A DNA stretch of 64,000 bases from an uncultured Bacteroides sp. (lineage in GTDB: Bacteria > Bacteroidota > Bacteroidia > Bacteroidales > Bacteroidaceae). A program made the translations under genes and the position numbers. Below the pieces are notes generated by a model that saw nothing but the letters and a program-made list of their open reading frames with translations, did no database searches and was not told the DNA's origin. Every line of letters begins with the position of its first letter. The first letter of the stretch is position 1. The stretch lies in the NCBI RefSeq assembly GCF_963678845.1, contig NZ_OY787464.1, positions 992,001 through 1,056,000 of the forward strand, read 5' to 3'. This document shows positions 26,162 to 36,075 of the stretch, one piece after another.

Positions 26162-26764
26162 ATGGAACTTGATGAATTAAAAAAGTCGTGGGAAGTTTTA
26201 GACAACCGACTAAAGAAAAAAGAATTAATTGATGAGCAGACCTTAAGCAATCTGATCAGCGAACGGACAAAGCAAACACGAAGTTCGATGAATAAAATAT
26301 TGTTGTATGCAAAAACAACTCTCATTGTAGGTTTTTTGGCACTTATTGGTTTAGGTAGCTATTTGCTAATAGCAGATTATAACAACAAAGAGTTTTGTCT
26401 GTGGCTATTTATATGGATTATGCTTTGTATAGGTATGGTATGGGACAGCATGGGATATATGTACTTGAAAAGTATTGATATAGAAAAGATGCCGCTTATC
26501 ATAGTAATTAAGAAAATGACTGCATATCACAGAAATTTCATTATTGAATGTTTTGTGGCCGCCGTCTTTTTCTTATCAGCCTTTGTGATACAGGCATTTT
26601 GCATTCAACTTTTCACTCTGAACTTTGTTTCAATTCTCATATTTTCAATTGTGTGGATTATAGGCTGTATAGTAGCTATCTGGATAATTAAAAGTTTGTT
26701 TTATAACAAATTAAGAAATATCAAACGCAATCTTGCTGAGTTGGGAGAACTAAACCAAGATTAG
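26162..26764 (+). CDS. Four-TM membrane protein, candidate anti-sigma partner
   Basis: 200 residues. A soluble, charged N-terminus of about 45 residues (MELDELKKSWEVLDNRLKKK...) precedes about four hydrophobic segments (starting near residues 48, 78, 126 and 150) and a short cytoplasmic tail (NIKRNLAELGELNQD). The acidic, helical N-terminus is the expected position for sigma binding in membrane anti-sigma factors, but no zinc (ZAS) motif is present. Evidence for the role is gene order (ten bases after the sigma gene) and topology only. No named family recognised. Confidence 0.65.
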   Translation: MELDELKKSWEVLDNRLKKKELIDEQTLSNLISERTKQTRSSMNKILLYAKTTLIVGFLALIGLGSYLLIADYNNKEFCLWLFIWIMLCIGMVWDSMGYMYLKSIDIEKMPLIIVIKKMTAYHRNFIIECFVAAVFFLSAFVIQAFCIQLFTLNFVSILIFSIVWIIGCIVAIWIIKSLFYNKLRNIKRNLAELGELNQD

Positions 26765-26798
26765 CAATTTTTACTTTACTTAACAACTCTCTCAAAGA

Positions 26799-26831
26799 AA
26801 AGTCTTTCCTGCCTAGTGCAGGAAAGACTTT
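26799..26831 (+). terminator. Intrinsic terminator-like hairpin
   Basis: A perfect 14-bp stem (26799-26812 with 26818-26831) and a 5-base CTAGT loop, about 35 bases after the membrane-protein stop and 20 before the next gene. The T-run is short, so it may be leaky. Confidence 0.6.
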
Positions 26832-26851
26832 AAAAGGCCCATTCAAGAACT

Positions 26852-28024
26852 ATGATGCAGAAACTCTTTTTATGCTTGTCACTGGCACTCATTTTGCCGG
26901 ACATATTCATTTATAGATTCTATATTTCAAATCTTCAGATTAGTGCGCTTGCTAAATATCTTTATCTATTACCATCGTTATTATTACTTGCAGGCCTTAT
27001 TTTTCTGTTTTACTTCACCAGTCATGATGAAGTGATTGAGAAAAGCCGGCTTATTGGGTGGTTTGTCATGACATTTTTCATCTTCACCCTTCCCAAACTT
27101 ACATTTACACTTATTTCAATATTCGACATCCCACTACGTTACATTTTCAAACAATCATTTACTCCATTTACCTACATTGGAGTTATAGCAGCAGTAATAT
27201 GGGTGGGAATACTGTTATACGGATCATTATGGGGAAAAACAAAGTTTGATGTAAAGCAAATCACATACCAGTCTCCGTTAGTTCCAAAAGGTTTCGACGG
27301 GTATAAAATAGTTCAACTGTCCGACATTCATATAGGCAGTTGGCAAGGAAATGGAAAAGCTCTGCTTGAAGCAGTGGAACTGGTAAATGCCCAGCAGCCC
27401 GATCTTATTGTATTTACCGGAGACCTGATCAACAACAAAGCAAATGAGCTGGATGGATACGAATATACTCTCAGTCAGCTCAGTGCAAAAGATGGTGTAT
27501 ATTCCACCCTCGGTAATCACGATTACGGGCCTTACTATAAATGGAAGACTCCAAAAGATCAGGCCAATAATCTTGTTTCACTGAAACAGAAAGAAGCAGC
27601 TATGGGCTGGATTATGCTAAATAATGAGCACCGCATTCTTCACCATGAAGGTGACAGTATTGCTCTGATTGGAGTGGAAAACTGGGGAGCACCTCCTTTT
27701 ACAGGGAATGGTGATCTTAAAAAAGCTATTAATGGAACAGAAGAAATACCGTTCAAGCTGTTACTCAGCCACAACCCTACTCACTGGAAAAAGAAAGTTT
27801 TGCCGGAGAGTGACGTGGCGTTAATGCTTTCCGGACATACACACGGCATGCAACTGGCATTTGGTAATCACTCTCTTTCCTCACTTGTTTATCCTCAGTG
27901 GGGAGGATTATATACTCAGCACGGAAGATCCTTGTATGTCAACGTGGGACTTGGATTTCTTGGCCTTCCTTTCCGCTTCGGAGCATGGCCGGAAATCACG
28001 GTAATTACTTTGAGAAGTAAATAA
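26852..28024 (+). CDS. Membrane-anchored calcineurin-like metallophosphoesterase
   Basis: The N-terminal third has about four hydrophobic segments. The soluble C-terminal domain (from about residue 145) has the full dimetal phosphoesterase set: LSDIHIG, FTGDLINN, STLGNHDYG, LLSHNP and LSGHTHGMQLA. This arrangement matches YkuE/YaeI-type enzymes; some of those act on UDP-2,3-diacylglucosamine or other lipid-linked phosphates, but the substrate cannot be read from sequence. Stands alone, with its stop 12 bases before the convergent HTCS stop. Confidence 0.85.
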   Translation: MMQKLFLCLSLALILPDIFIYRFYISNLQISALAKYLYLLPSLLLLAGLIFLFYFTSHDEVIEKSRLIGWFVMTFFIFTLPKLTFTLISIFDIPLRYIFKQSFTPFTYIGVIAAVIWVGILLYGSLWGKTKFDVKQITYQSPLVPKGFDGYKIVQLSDIHIGSWQGNGKALLEAVELVNAQQPDLIVFTGDLINNKANELDGYEYTLSQLSAKDGVYSTLGNHDYGPYYKWKTPKDQANNLVSLKQKEAAMGWIMLNNEHRILHHEGDSIALIGVENWGAPPFTGNGDLKKAINGTEEIPFKLLLSHNPTHWKKKVLPESDVALMLSGHTHGMQLAFGNHSLSSLVYPQWGGLYTQHGRSLYVNVGLGFLGLPFRFGAWPEITVITLRSK

Positions 28025-28036
28025 AGAACATATTAT

Positions 28037-31000
28037 TTACTTCTCAGCATCATCATTCTCCTTTTTATCCTGATAAGCTGACGGCAAAATGCCAAACTCT
28101 TCCTTAAAGTATTTGCTGAAATACTTAGGGTTATTAAATCCTACCTGATAAGCAATCTCAGAGATATTCATCTGACTCTCGCGAAGTAACTGAGCAGCCC
28201 GCTTTAAACGGATGGTACGTATAAATTCTATCGGAGTCTTTCCTGTAATGGAAAGTAGTTTCTTGTACAAATGCACTCTACTCATGCCTAAGTGCTTACT
28301 TAACTCCTCAACAGACAGCTCATTGCTGCTACTGATATTATCTTCCACATACTTAATAGCTTTCTGTATTAACTTCTCATCCAGCGAAGTGATAGTTATA
28401 TCACTAGGTTTAACATCAATTTGCTTGCGGAAAGTCTCCCGTGCAGTTTCTCTTCGTTCCATCAACTTACGAATCCGAAGCATCAGGATATCAAAATTGA
28501 AAGGTTTGGTAATATAATCATCTGCCCCGGTTTCCAGTCCTTCCAGTTTATGCTCCTCTGCTGTTCGGGCAGTAAGAAGTATTAATGGAATGTGAGAAGT
28601 CCGGACATCACTTTTTACCAAACGGCAAAGCTCGTTTCCATCCATTTCGGGCATCATCACATCGCTGATTATCATATCGGGAATAGAATCAAGAATAGAT
28701 TCCCAAGCCTCTTTTCCGTTACAGGCTTCCTGAATTACAAATTCAGATTTCAAACTATCTTTCATAAAAGTGCGGAAATCATCATTATCATCAACAACAA
28801 GAATCACCGGACTACTAGTTGCTCCGTCATTGCTTTCAGAAGTAAGAACCGGTTCTCCGGACTTTTCATTAAGTACTTCAACCTGACCTTCAGAAATGAC
28901 ATATTTCTTTTTCTCTTCAGTCCTGCAATTTACTGGAATAGTAACAACAAAGATGCTCCCCCTTCCGGCATTATTATGCACTTCTACCGTCCCTTTATGC
29001 AAAAGAACAAATTCTTTCACCATATGAAGACCAATGCCGCTTCCTCCAAATTTATGATCATCGTTTTGCTTCACCTGATAAAAACGTTCAAAGATCTTTT
29101 CTTTTTCATCATCGCTAATACCAATACCGGTATCGGCAACACGTATCTCCAGCCTTTCGCTTGATTCTTCTTCTGAAACAGGAAGCAAGTTCATATGTAC
29201 TTCAACCCGCTCGCCTTCGTTGGTAAACTTAAAGGCATTTGAGAGTAAATTCATCATGATCTTTCCCATCTTATCTTCATCAAATTCCATACGCAATTCG
29301 TCTACTGAAGAATAGAAGGTAAGGCGAATATTTTTCTTCTCTGAAAGTTCTGCAAATGAAGAACAAATATTCTTTATATAAACTACAATATCACCGTTTG
29401 AAAGATTTATCTGATGTCCCTGAACATCTAATTTACGGAAATCTATGAGCTGATTTACAAGATTAAGCAAGCGAAGGGCATTACGATGTACCATCTCTAA
29501 CTTCTGCTTCTGTTCTTCATTAGTCATTACTTTAATTACGCTTTCCAACGGAGAAATAATCAATGTGAGTGGAGTACGTAACTCATGACTAATGTTGGTA
29601 AAGAAGCGTAGCTTCATATCATCTATTTCATGATTCCGTTGTGCTTCAAGTTCTATTTGGTGGAGTTTATAACGGTTTCTTTCACGTCTGAGTACTAAAA
29701 AACGGGCACGGAATAAGCCTCCAATAATAATAAGCAGATAAATAAAGTAAGCAAAACCTGAACGCCACAATGGAGGTTTTATAACAATCTTAAGTGAAGC
29801 GGCATCCTCATTCCAAAAGCCATCACTATTTGCAGCCTTCACTTTCAAAGTATAAGTTCCCGGAGCCAGATTTGTATATGTGATTTTGTGGACTTTCTCA
29901 TCTGCCATCAGCCAGTCGGAGTTAAACCCTTCGAGCTTATAAGCATACTTTGTCTTTTCAGGTAAAACATAATTCATTGATGAGAATTCTACAGAGAAAA
30001 CATTCTGACGATATTTCAGAACTACCTCTTTCGTCCAATTTAATCCTTCATTCAAAATAACGTTCCCGTCATATACCGAATCAACTTTCACACTGTTATT
30101 GAAAAGCTGCAAGTCTGTAAAAACAACCTTAGGCAAAATTCTATTATATTTAATTATCTCAGGATTAAATATGTTGTATCCACGAATTCCTCCCATCAAA
30201 ATCTCTCCCTTATAAGATCGGAGTACAGATCGCATATTAAACTCACTACTTTGCAAGCCATCCCTTTCATCGTAGTTATAAAAAGTATATGTATAGTGGC
30301 CCGTTTTAGGATTTGTAGAAACGATAATATTAGAAACTCCATTTGATGTAGTTACCCACATATTCTTATTGGTATCCTCAATGACTCCGGTAATTACATT
30401 ATCTGCCAATCCATCTGATTTGTGAAGGGGAGTAATTTTATCATTCTTAAGATCGAAAATATTCAAACCTTCACGTGTAGCAACCCATAAAAGCCCACGG
30501 CTGTCTTCATACAATTGGTTTACATTTTTATTAGAAAAAGTCTGGTCTCCCCGCTTATTCGTCAGGTAACGTTCAAAGATTCCGGTTCTTAGATTATAAG
30601 TAGTAATTCCGATAGCTGTACCTATATAAAGGATGTCATCACGTCCAAGGCAAAGAGAAGAAATAAATTCGGATGTAAGTAATATGTGTTTTTTATTATT
30701 AAAGGTTACAAGCTGTCCTGTTTTAGGATTCAATCGCTGAAGACCATTTCCAAGTGTGCCAATCCAGATAAATCCATTACGATCTTCCACAATAGACCAT
30801 ACATTATTATTAGCCAATGAATTGGGATTCTTGGAATCATGTTGATAATGAATAAATTTTCCTCCGTCAAAACAATCCAAACCGCCTAAAAAAGTTCCAA
30901 CCCATATCTTTCCATCACTAGCCGCACAAAGAGACACTATAACATCACTGGCCAATGATCCAGCTTGTCCAGGTACATGTTGATAAAGCTTATGCTCACC

Positions 31001-32194
31001 GGTTGACCGATTATAACAAATAACTCCAGCACCATTAGTACCTATCCATAAATTACCTTTTGTATCTTCTGCAAAAATAGTAGCATCATTATTCAAATTC
31101 TTAAGATTATTCAGATAAGGCATGTGATCTACCTCAAACTTAAAGATACTTTCACTATAATATGAAATACCTTTTTTATACGTTCCCACCCAAACAATAT
31201 TTGAATTGTCTTTATAAATACAGTTTATTGTATTGTGTGAAAGGCTACGTTCATCAATTGCCTCATTTTGAAGATTGGTAACTTGCCCCCTTTGCTTGTT
31301 TATAACATTGATTCCTCCATGATCTGTTCCAATCCAAACATAGCCATTTGCATCCTGCGCTATATCTTTAATCATATTACTGGAAAGAATATATACTGAT
31401 TTGGTAGACATATTAGTCATATATTCCCAACTTTTCTGCTTTGCATGGTACAGCCATAAACCGTAACTGTCGTCAGTGTAAATCCAGTAATCACCATCAG
31501 AATCTACAAAAGCAAAGAATCTATTTGTACTGACACCAAAATGAGCAGGGATATAGTTATCTCTCTTTATTACCTTACCAGTTCTTTTATCTACACATTC
31601 TATTAATCCGGTTCTGAATATAAAAACATAGCAGGTTTTACTCTCACGAATATCTGTAATTGTACCTTTGCTTAGGTTCCCTGATTTCCCATCCTGCTTA
31701 TAAAAGAGTAATCTTTTTGTGGCATTCTGGTATTGGTAAACACCTAATCCGCTTACATAACAAAGCAAATTCTTCTGTTTATCAATATAGATAATTCCTG
31801 CTGTGTGGTGAATTCCATATTTGCTTAACTCAAGGATAACGTTTCTTCTGAATCTCTCTTTTCTTGAATCGTAGATAACATAGCCTGCACCAGTGTTTAT
31901 CCATAAATCGGCATTTGCATCTTCCTGAATAGTGGCAATATAATTATCAATAATGGAAGTTGTATCCTTTTCGTTATGTTGAAACAGTTTATATGTATAA
32001 CCATCATACCGGTTAAGTCCGGAAACTGTACCAAACCACATAAAGCCACGACTATCTTTATAAATACAATTCACCTGACTGTGAGAAAGCCCATTACTTA
32101 CGCCCAAATGTTTAAACATGAACTTACCTTGCGCGCAAATAAAGGATGAAGATATAAAAATAAGCACAAAAAATATGGATAGGTGTTTTTTCAT
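28037..32194 (-). CDS. Hybrid two-component system sensor/regulator (HTCS)
   Basis: One-polypeptide signalling protein typical of Bacteroides glycan loci. From N to C: signal peptide (MKKHLSIFFVLIFISSSFICAQ); about fourteen periplasmic beta-propeller strands with recurring W-G/T and NGL/DG units (Reg_prop); a Y_Y_Y domain (KYAYKLEGFNSDWL); one TM helix; HisKA with ISHELRTP (His about residue 870); HATPase; receiver with DVMMPEMDG (phospho-Asp about 1178); and an AraC-type HTH (LSVEELSKHLGMSRVHLYKKL). It should sense a released oligosaccharide in the periplasm and regulate a nearby locus, most likely the divergent esterase-GH97 pair. Start at 32194 is chosen for its signal peptide; an upstream Met at 32257 would add 21 residues. 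Confidence 0.93.
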   Translation of the reverse strand: MKKHLSIFFVLIFISSSFICAQGKFMFKHLGVSNGLSHSQVNCIYKDSRGFMWFGTVSGLNRYDGYTYKLFQHNEKDTTSIIDNYIATIQEDANADLWINTGAGYVIYDSRKERFRRNVILELSKYGIHHTAGIIYIDKQKNLLCYVSGLGVYQYQNATKRLLFYKQDGKSGNLSKGTITDIRESKTCYVFIFRTGLIECVDKRTGKVIKRDNYIPAHFGVSTNRFFAFVDSDGDYWIYTDDSYGLWLYHAKQKSWEYMTNMSTKSVYILSSNMIKDIAQDANGYVWIGTDHGGINVINKQRGQVTNLQNEAIDERSLSHNTINCIYKDNSNIVWVGTYKKGISYYSESIFKFEVDHMPYLNNLKNLNNDATIFAEDTKGNLWIGTNGAGVICYNRSTGEHKLYQHVPGQAGSLASDVIVSLCAASDGKIWVGTFLGGLDCFDGGKFIHYQHDSKNPNSLANNNVWSIVEDRNGFIWIGTLGNGLQRLNPKTGQLVTFNNKKHILLTSEFISSLCLGRDDILYIGTAIGITTYNLRTGIFERYLTNKRGDQTFSNKNVNQLYEDSRGLLWVATREGLNIFDLKNDKITPLHKSDGLADNVITGVIEDTNKNMWVTTSNGVSNIIVSTNPKTGHYTYTFYNYDERDGLQSSEFNMRSVLRSYKGEILMGGIRGYNIFNPEIIKYNRILPKVVFTDLQLFNNSVKVDSVYDGNVILNEGLNWTKEVVLKYRQNVFSVEFSSMNYVLPEKTKYAYKLEGFNSDWLMADEKVHKITYTNLAPGTYTLKVKAANSDGFWNEDAASLKIVIKPPLWRSGFAYFIYLLIIIGGLFRARFLVLRRERNRYKLHQIELEAQRNHEIDDMKLRFFTNISHELRTPLTLIISPLESVIKVMTNEEQKQKLEMVHRNALRLLNLVNQLIDFRKLDVQGHQINLSNGDIVVYIKNICSSFAELSEKKNIRLTFYSSVDELRMEFDEDKMGKIMMNLLSNAFKFTNEGERVEVHMNLLPVSEEESSERLEIRVADTGIGISDDEKEKIFERFYQVKQNDDHKFGGSGIGLHMVKEFVLLHKGTVEVHNNAGRGSIFVVTIPVNCRTEEKKKYVISEGQVEVLNEKSGEPVLTSESNDGATSSPVILVVDDNDDFRTFMKDSLKSEFVIQEACNGKEAWESILDSIPDMIISDVMMPEMDGNELCRLVKSDVRTSHIPLILLTARTAEEHKLEGLETGADDYITKPFNFDILMLRIRKLMERRETARETFRKQIDVKPSDITITSLDEKLIQKAIKYVEDNISSSNELSVEELSKHLGMSRVHLYKKLLSITGKTPIEFIRTIRLKRAAQLLRESQMNISEIAYQVGFNNPKYFSKYFKEEFGILPSAYQDKKENDDAEK

Positions 32195-32566
32195 TAGTTG
32201 ATTTATGTTAGTGAAATTAACTGTATACAAAACTCGTGAAAAATACTGGCTTTTCAAAAAATATTCCTACAAATGATAAAAGTTACTCATCATTTCTATG
32301 AAAAAGCCTCTATAGTCATGAAGGATCTATACTATCTTGACTATTTATAATATATTTCCGACAAAATAAATCTTAATAATACTTTTTTTTATACTTTTGC
32401 TTCCGTGTTGTAAACCTGTCTTTTACAAGTTATGGAATCAGAATATACCTTCTTTTAAAGGAATTCTCTTATCCTTTTTTTATAAATAATATGGCTCTCT
32501 TTTACACAAGGAAAGAGTAATACTTGAAAGAATTGAATGAATAGAATTTTAATTAGTAATAATACG
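32195..32566. other. Divergent control region between HTCS and esterase genes
   Basis: About 370 AT-rich bases. TACTTTTG at 32392-32399 is a -7 candidate for the rightward esterase-GH97 unit. No clear minus-strand promoter was found for the HTCS gene. No coding sequence beyond the possible N-terminal extensions of the two flanking genes. Confidence 0.5.
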
Positions 32567-33982
32567 ATGAAAAACAAATTTGGTTTTCTAATGCTGTTTG
32601 CTCTTTTCACAATTGGAGCAAATGCCAAAGTTAAGTTACCTGAAATAGTGGGTGACAACATGGTTCTACAACAAAGCACAAAAGTAAAACTCTGGGGAGA
32701 TGCCACTCCCAACAAACCGGTTACAGTCAAAGCATCATGGAGCAACGAGAACTTTCGTACCCAATCAGACAAAGACGGGAAGTGGCTTTTATGGATTACT
32801 ACTCCGGCGGGAAGTTATGAGAACAGAGAAATTTCAATCTCTGACGGCGAAAAGGTAACACTAAAAAACATACTAATAGGTGAAGTGTGGTTTGCTTCCG
32901 GACAATCAAATATGGAAATGCCGTTAAACGGCTTTTGGAATTGCCCGATACAAGGTGCTAACGAAGCCATTGCTAATGCAAGCCAGAATAAAGGCATCCG
33001 TTTTGCTACAATTTCAAAGGTTCAGGAATTTACTCCCCAAAGTTCTACTCAGGGGAAATGGCAGATTTGCAATCCGGAGAATGCCGTTTGGTTCAGCGCT
33101 ACAGCTTATCACTTTGCTACTTCATTGAATCGTGCGCTTGATGTTCCTGTGGGAATTATCAACTGTAGCTGGGGAGGTTCAAAAGTTGAGAGTTGGACTA
33201 ACAGAGAAATCCTTGAAACATACAAAGATGTTGATCTGTCAAAAGAAGCAATAAATAAAACAGATAGTTGGTTAAGGCCATTGGTTATGTATAATGGAAT
33301 GTTGAAACCTCTTACAAACTACACCATAAAAGGTTTTATTTGGTACCAGGGCGAATCAAATATAGGAAAACATGATACTTATGCTCAAAGATTAGCAAAT
33401 ATGGTTGAGCTGTGGCGTAAAGACTGGGGATTGGGCAATCTGCCTTTTTATTATGTTGAAATTGCACCTTATCAATACGGAGAAGGAAACTGGGGAGCTT
33501 ACCTCAGAGAAGCACAATACAAGGCACAGTTCCTGATTTCTAATAGCGGAATGATTTCCACAAATGATTTAGTTGAGGAATATGAAGCCAGCAATATCCA
33601 TCCTAAGAATAAGACATCAGTAGGGAAACGCCTTTCTTACATGGCTCTGAACAGAACTTACGGCTACAAAACAGTTGAATGTAACGGTCCGGAATATAAA
33701 TCAATGGAAGTAAAAGATGGAAAAGCTTATCTCAGCTTCAATAATACTCAAGATGGATTTAGTCGTGAAAAGGGAATCAACGGATTTGAGATTGCAGGAG
33801 CAGATAAAGTATTCCATCCGGCAACTGCCATTGCCGATCTTAGTAAAAAAACTATTGTTGTTTCCAGCGAAGAAGTTCAGGATCCGGTAGCAGTAAGATA
33901 TTGTTTCCGCAACTTCCAGATTGGTAATATCTATAATAGCAGAGAACTTCCAATGGTTCCTTTCCGCACCGACAATTACTAA
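32567..33982 (+). CDS. Sialate O-acetylesterase-like SGNH esterase
   Basis: Secreted SGNH/SASA-family esterase. The signal peptide is MKNKFGFLMLFALFTIGANA, which supports the start at 32567 rather than an upstream Met at 32537. The N-terminal beta region (KLPEIVGDNMVLQQ, GDATPNKPVTVKASW) and the nucleophile block FASGQSNMEMP (Ser114) are those of sialate O-acetylesterase homologues; the acidic/His pair is in the segment around SNIHPKN. In Bacteroides such proteins often remove acetyl groups from plant or host glycans; the acceptor is not clear. Upstream of GH97 with a 33-base gap, opposite the HTCS. Confidence 0.85.
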   Translation: MKNKFGFLMLFALFTIGANAKVKLPEIVGDNMVLQQSTKVKLWGDATPNKPVTVKASWSNENFRTQSDKDGKWLLWITTPAGSYENREISISDGEKVTLKNILIGEVWFASGQSNMEMPLNGFWNCPIQGANEAIANASQNKGIRFATISKVQEFTPQSSTQGKWQICNPENAVWFSATAYHFATSLNRALDVPVGIINCSWGGSKVESWTNREILETYKDVDLSKEAINKTDSWLRPLVMYNGMLKPLTNYTIKGFIWYQGESNIGKHDTYAQRLANMVELWRKDWGLGNLPFYYVEIAPYQYGEGNWGAYLREAQYKAQFLISNSGMISTNDLVEEYEASNIHPKNKTSVGKRLSYMALNRTYGYKTVECNGPEYKSMEVKDGKAYLSFNNTQDGFSREKGINGFEIAGADKVFHPATAIADLSKKTIVVSSEEVQDPVAVRYCFRNFQIGNIYNSRELPMVPFRTDNY

Positions 33983-34015
33983 TAAGGAGAGATTAACAGA
34001 ATAAACAGAAGAAAA

Positions 34016-36025
34016 ATGAATAAAAGAATCTTCATAATTGCAATCTGTAGTCTTTGTGCACAAATAGGTTTTGCACAAAAACTGTTGACTGTTTCGTCTC
34101 CGGATGGAAACATACAAACAACTGTTTCGATTGGAGATAAGATTACTTATACAGTAACCGGCAAACATCAGACAGTTATTGCACCCTCGCCTATATCGAT
34201 GACATTAAGCTCTGGAGAAGTCTGGGGAAAGAATGCCCGACTTGATAAAAGCAGCAAGCAAATAATTAATCAGACTATCACTTCTCCTTTCTATAAACGT
34301 GCACAAATAGCTGATCAGTGCAATGAATTGACCCTTCGCTTCAAAAAGGACTGGGGAATAAAGTTCAGAGTATATAATGATGGCGTTGCTTACCGCTTTA
34401 TCAACTATCGCAAAGAGCCATTTACTATTCAGAATGAGGAGGTAAAATATAACTTCACCGATGATTTTCCAGCAACAGTTCCTTATGTCCGTTTAGACAA
34501 AGTAACAGATGATACAAATAAGGAAATGCAGTTCACCAACTCATTTGAAAACACATATACCACTGACAAATTATCTAAACTGGATAGCAGAAGACTGATG
34601 TTTTTGCCTCTTGTTGTTGAGGCTGGCAATGGAATGAAAGTCTGCATTACGGAGGCTGACCTGCAAAGTTATCCGGGACTTTATCTGAATAACGCTCAAA
34701 AGGATAATTCCTTGGAAGGATTCTTTGCTCCTTATCCGAAGCGCACAGAACAAGGAGGGCACAACATGCTGCAATTCCGTGTGAAGGAACGCGAAGACTA
34801 TATCGCAAAAGTGAACGGTGCTCGTGAATTCCCATGGAGGGTAGCCATCATTGCTTCTGAGGATAAACAATTCGCAGAAAGTGATATGACCTACAAACTT
34901 GCTGCTCCGTCAAAGGTTACTGATTATTCCTGGGTAAAACCCGGAAAGGTTGCCTGGGACTGGTGGAATGACTGGAATCTTTATAATGTAGATTTCGAAG
35001 CCGGAGTAAACAATGCCACATATAAATATTATATTGACTTTGCGTCGGCCAACGGAGTGGAATATGTTATTCTGGATGAAGGTTGGGCTGTAAATCTGAA
35101 ATGTGATTTAATGCAGGTTGTGCCTGAGATTAATATTAAGGAGTTAGTAGATTATGCAGCAAAGAAACATGTTGGCATAATTCTTTGGGCAGGATATCAT
35201 GCTTTTAACCGTGATATGGAGAATGTGTGCAAACACTATTCTGAGCTAAGAGTAAAAGGGTTTAAGGTAGACTTTATGGATCGCGATGATCAGGAAATGG
35301 TGGAATTTAATTCCCGTGCAGCAGCTACTTGTGCCAAATATCATTTGATACTCGACCTTCACGGAATGTATAAACCTGCCGGGCTGAATCGCACCTATCC
35401 CAATATACTTAACTTTGAAGGAGTTCACGGACTGGAACAAATGAAATGGTCTCCTGCCACAACAAATATGGTGAAGTATGATGTGACCATACCTTTTATT
35501 CGTATGGCTGCCGGACCACTTGATTATACCCAGGGAGCAATGCGCAATGCCGCACAAGGCAGTTATGCTCCTATTAATTCTGAGCCTATGAGTCAGGGAA
35601 CACGTTGCCATCAACTGGCTATGTATATTATTCTGGAATCACCTTTTAATATGCTATGCGATAATCCTTCAAACTATATGCGTGAAACAGAATGTCTGGA
35701 CTTCATTACCAAAGTTCCTACCGTGTGGGATAACACAAAAGTATTAGACGGCAAAATCGGAGAATACATAATTACTCTGAGACGTGTAGGAGAAACCTGG
35801 TACCTGGGCGGATTAACAGACTGGACACCACGAGACCTCACCATTAATCTCTCTTTCTTAGGAAAAGGAAATTATAAAGCAACTCTCTTTAAGGACGGCA
35901 AAAACGCACATCGTGCCGGTCGCGATTATAAAAAAGAGGAATTAACTGTCAACTCTTCCTCTACACAAACCATTCATCTGGCTCCAGGCGGAGGGTTTGC
36001 CATGAAAATTGAGAAAGCAAATTAA
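34016..36025 (+). CDS. GH97 glycosidase, probably retaining type
   Basis: Signal peptide MNKRIFIIAICSLCAQIGFAQ, then the GH97 N-terminal beta domain, a (beta/alpha)8 barrel (VEYVILDEGWAV, VGIILWAGYHAF, GFKVDFMDRDDQ, NFEGVHGLEQM) and C-terminal beta domain. GH97 includes inverting alpha-glucosidases (SusB) and retaining alpha-galactosidases. In the retaining type the nucleophile is an Asp at the KxDF position, and here it is KVDF with Asp419; the acid/base candidate is a Glu in FEGVHGLE. From this I infer a retaining alpha-galactosidase-like enzyme; not proven. 669 residues, normal. Last of a short unit under HTCS control. Confidence 0.85.
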   Translation: MNKRIFIIAICSLCAQIGFAQKLLTVSSPDGNIQTTVSIGDKITYTVTGKHQTVIAPSPISMTLSSGEVWGKNARLDKSSKQIINQTITSPFYKRAQIADQCNELTLRFKKDWGIKFRVYNDGVAYRFINYRKEPFTIQNEEVKYNFTDDFPATVPYVRLDKVTDDTNKEMQFTNSFENTYTTDKLSKLDSRRLMFLPLVVEAGNGMKVCITEADLQSYPGLYLNNAQKDNSLEGFFAPYPKRTEQGGHNMLQFRVKEREDYIAKVNGAREFPWRVAIIASEDKQFAESDMTYKLAAPSKVTDYSWVKPGKVAWDWWNDWNLYNVDFEAGVNNATYKYYIDFASANGVEYVILDEGWAVNLKCDLMQVVPEINIKELVDYAAKKHVGIILWAGYHAFNRDMENVCKHYSELRVKGFKVDFMDRDDQEMVEFNSRAAATCAKYHLILDLHGMYKPAGLNRTYPNILNFEGVHGLEQMKWSPATTNMVKYDVTIPFIRMAAGPLDYTQGAMRNAAQGSYAPINSEPMSQGTRCHQLAMYIILESPFNMLCDNPSNYMRETECLDFITKVPTVWDNTKVLDGKIGEYIITLRRVGETWYLGGLTDWTPRDLTINLSFLGKGNYKATLFKDGKNAHRAGRDYKKEELTVNSSSTQTIHLAPGGGFAMKIEKAN

Positions 36026-36036
36026 GACAAACAAAG

Positions 36037-36069
36037 TCTCGGTTTCTATTTTGATAATAGAAACCGAGA
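36037..36069 (+). terminator. Terminator-like hairpin after GH97
   Basis: TCTCGGTTTCTATT (36037-36050) pairs perfectly with AATAGAAACCGAGA (36056-36069) across a 5-base loop, 12 bases after the stop. The following T-run is weak (TGTTTC). Confidence 0.7.
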
Positions 36070-36075
36070 TGTTTC

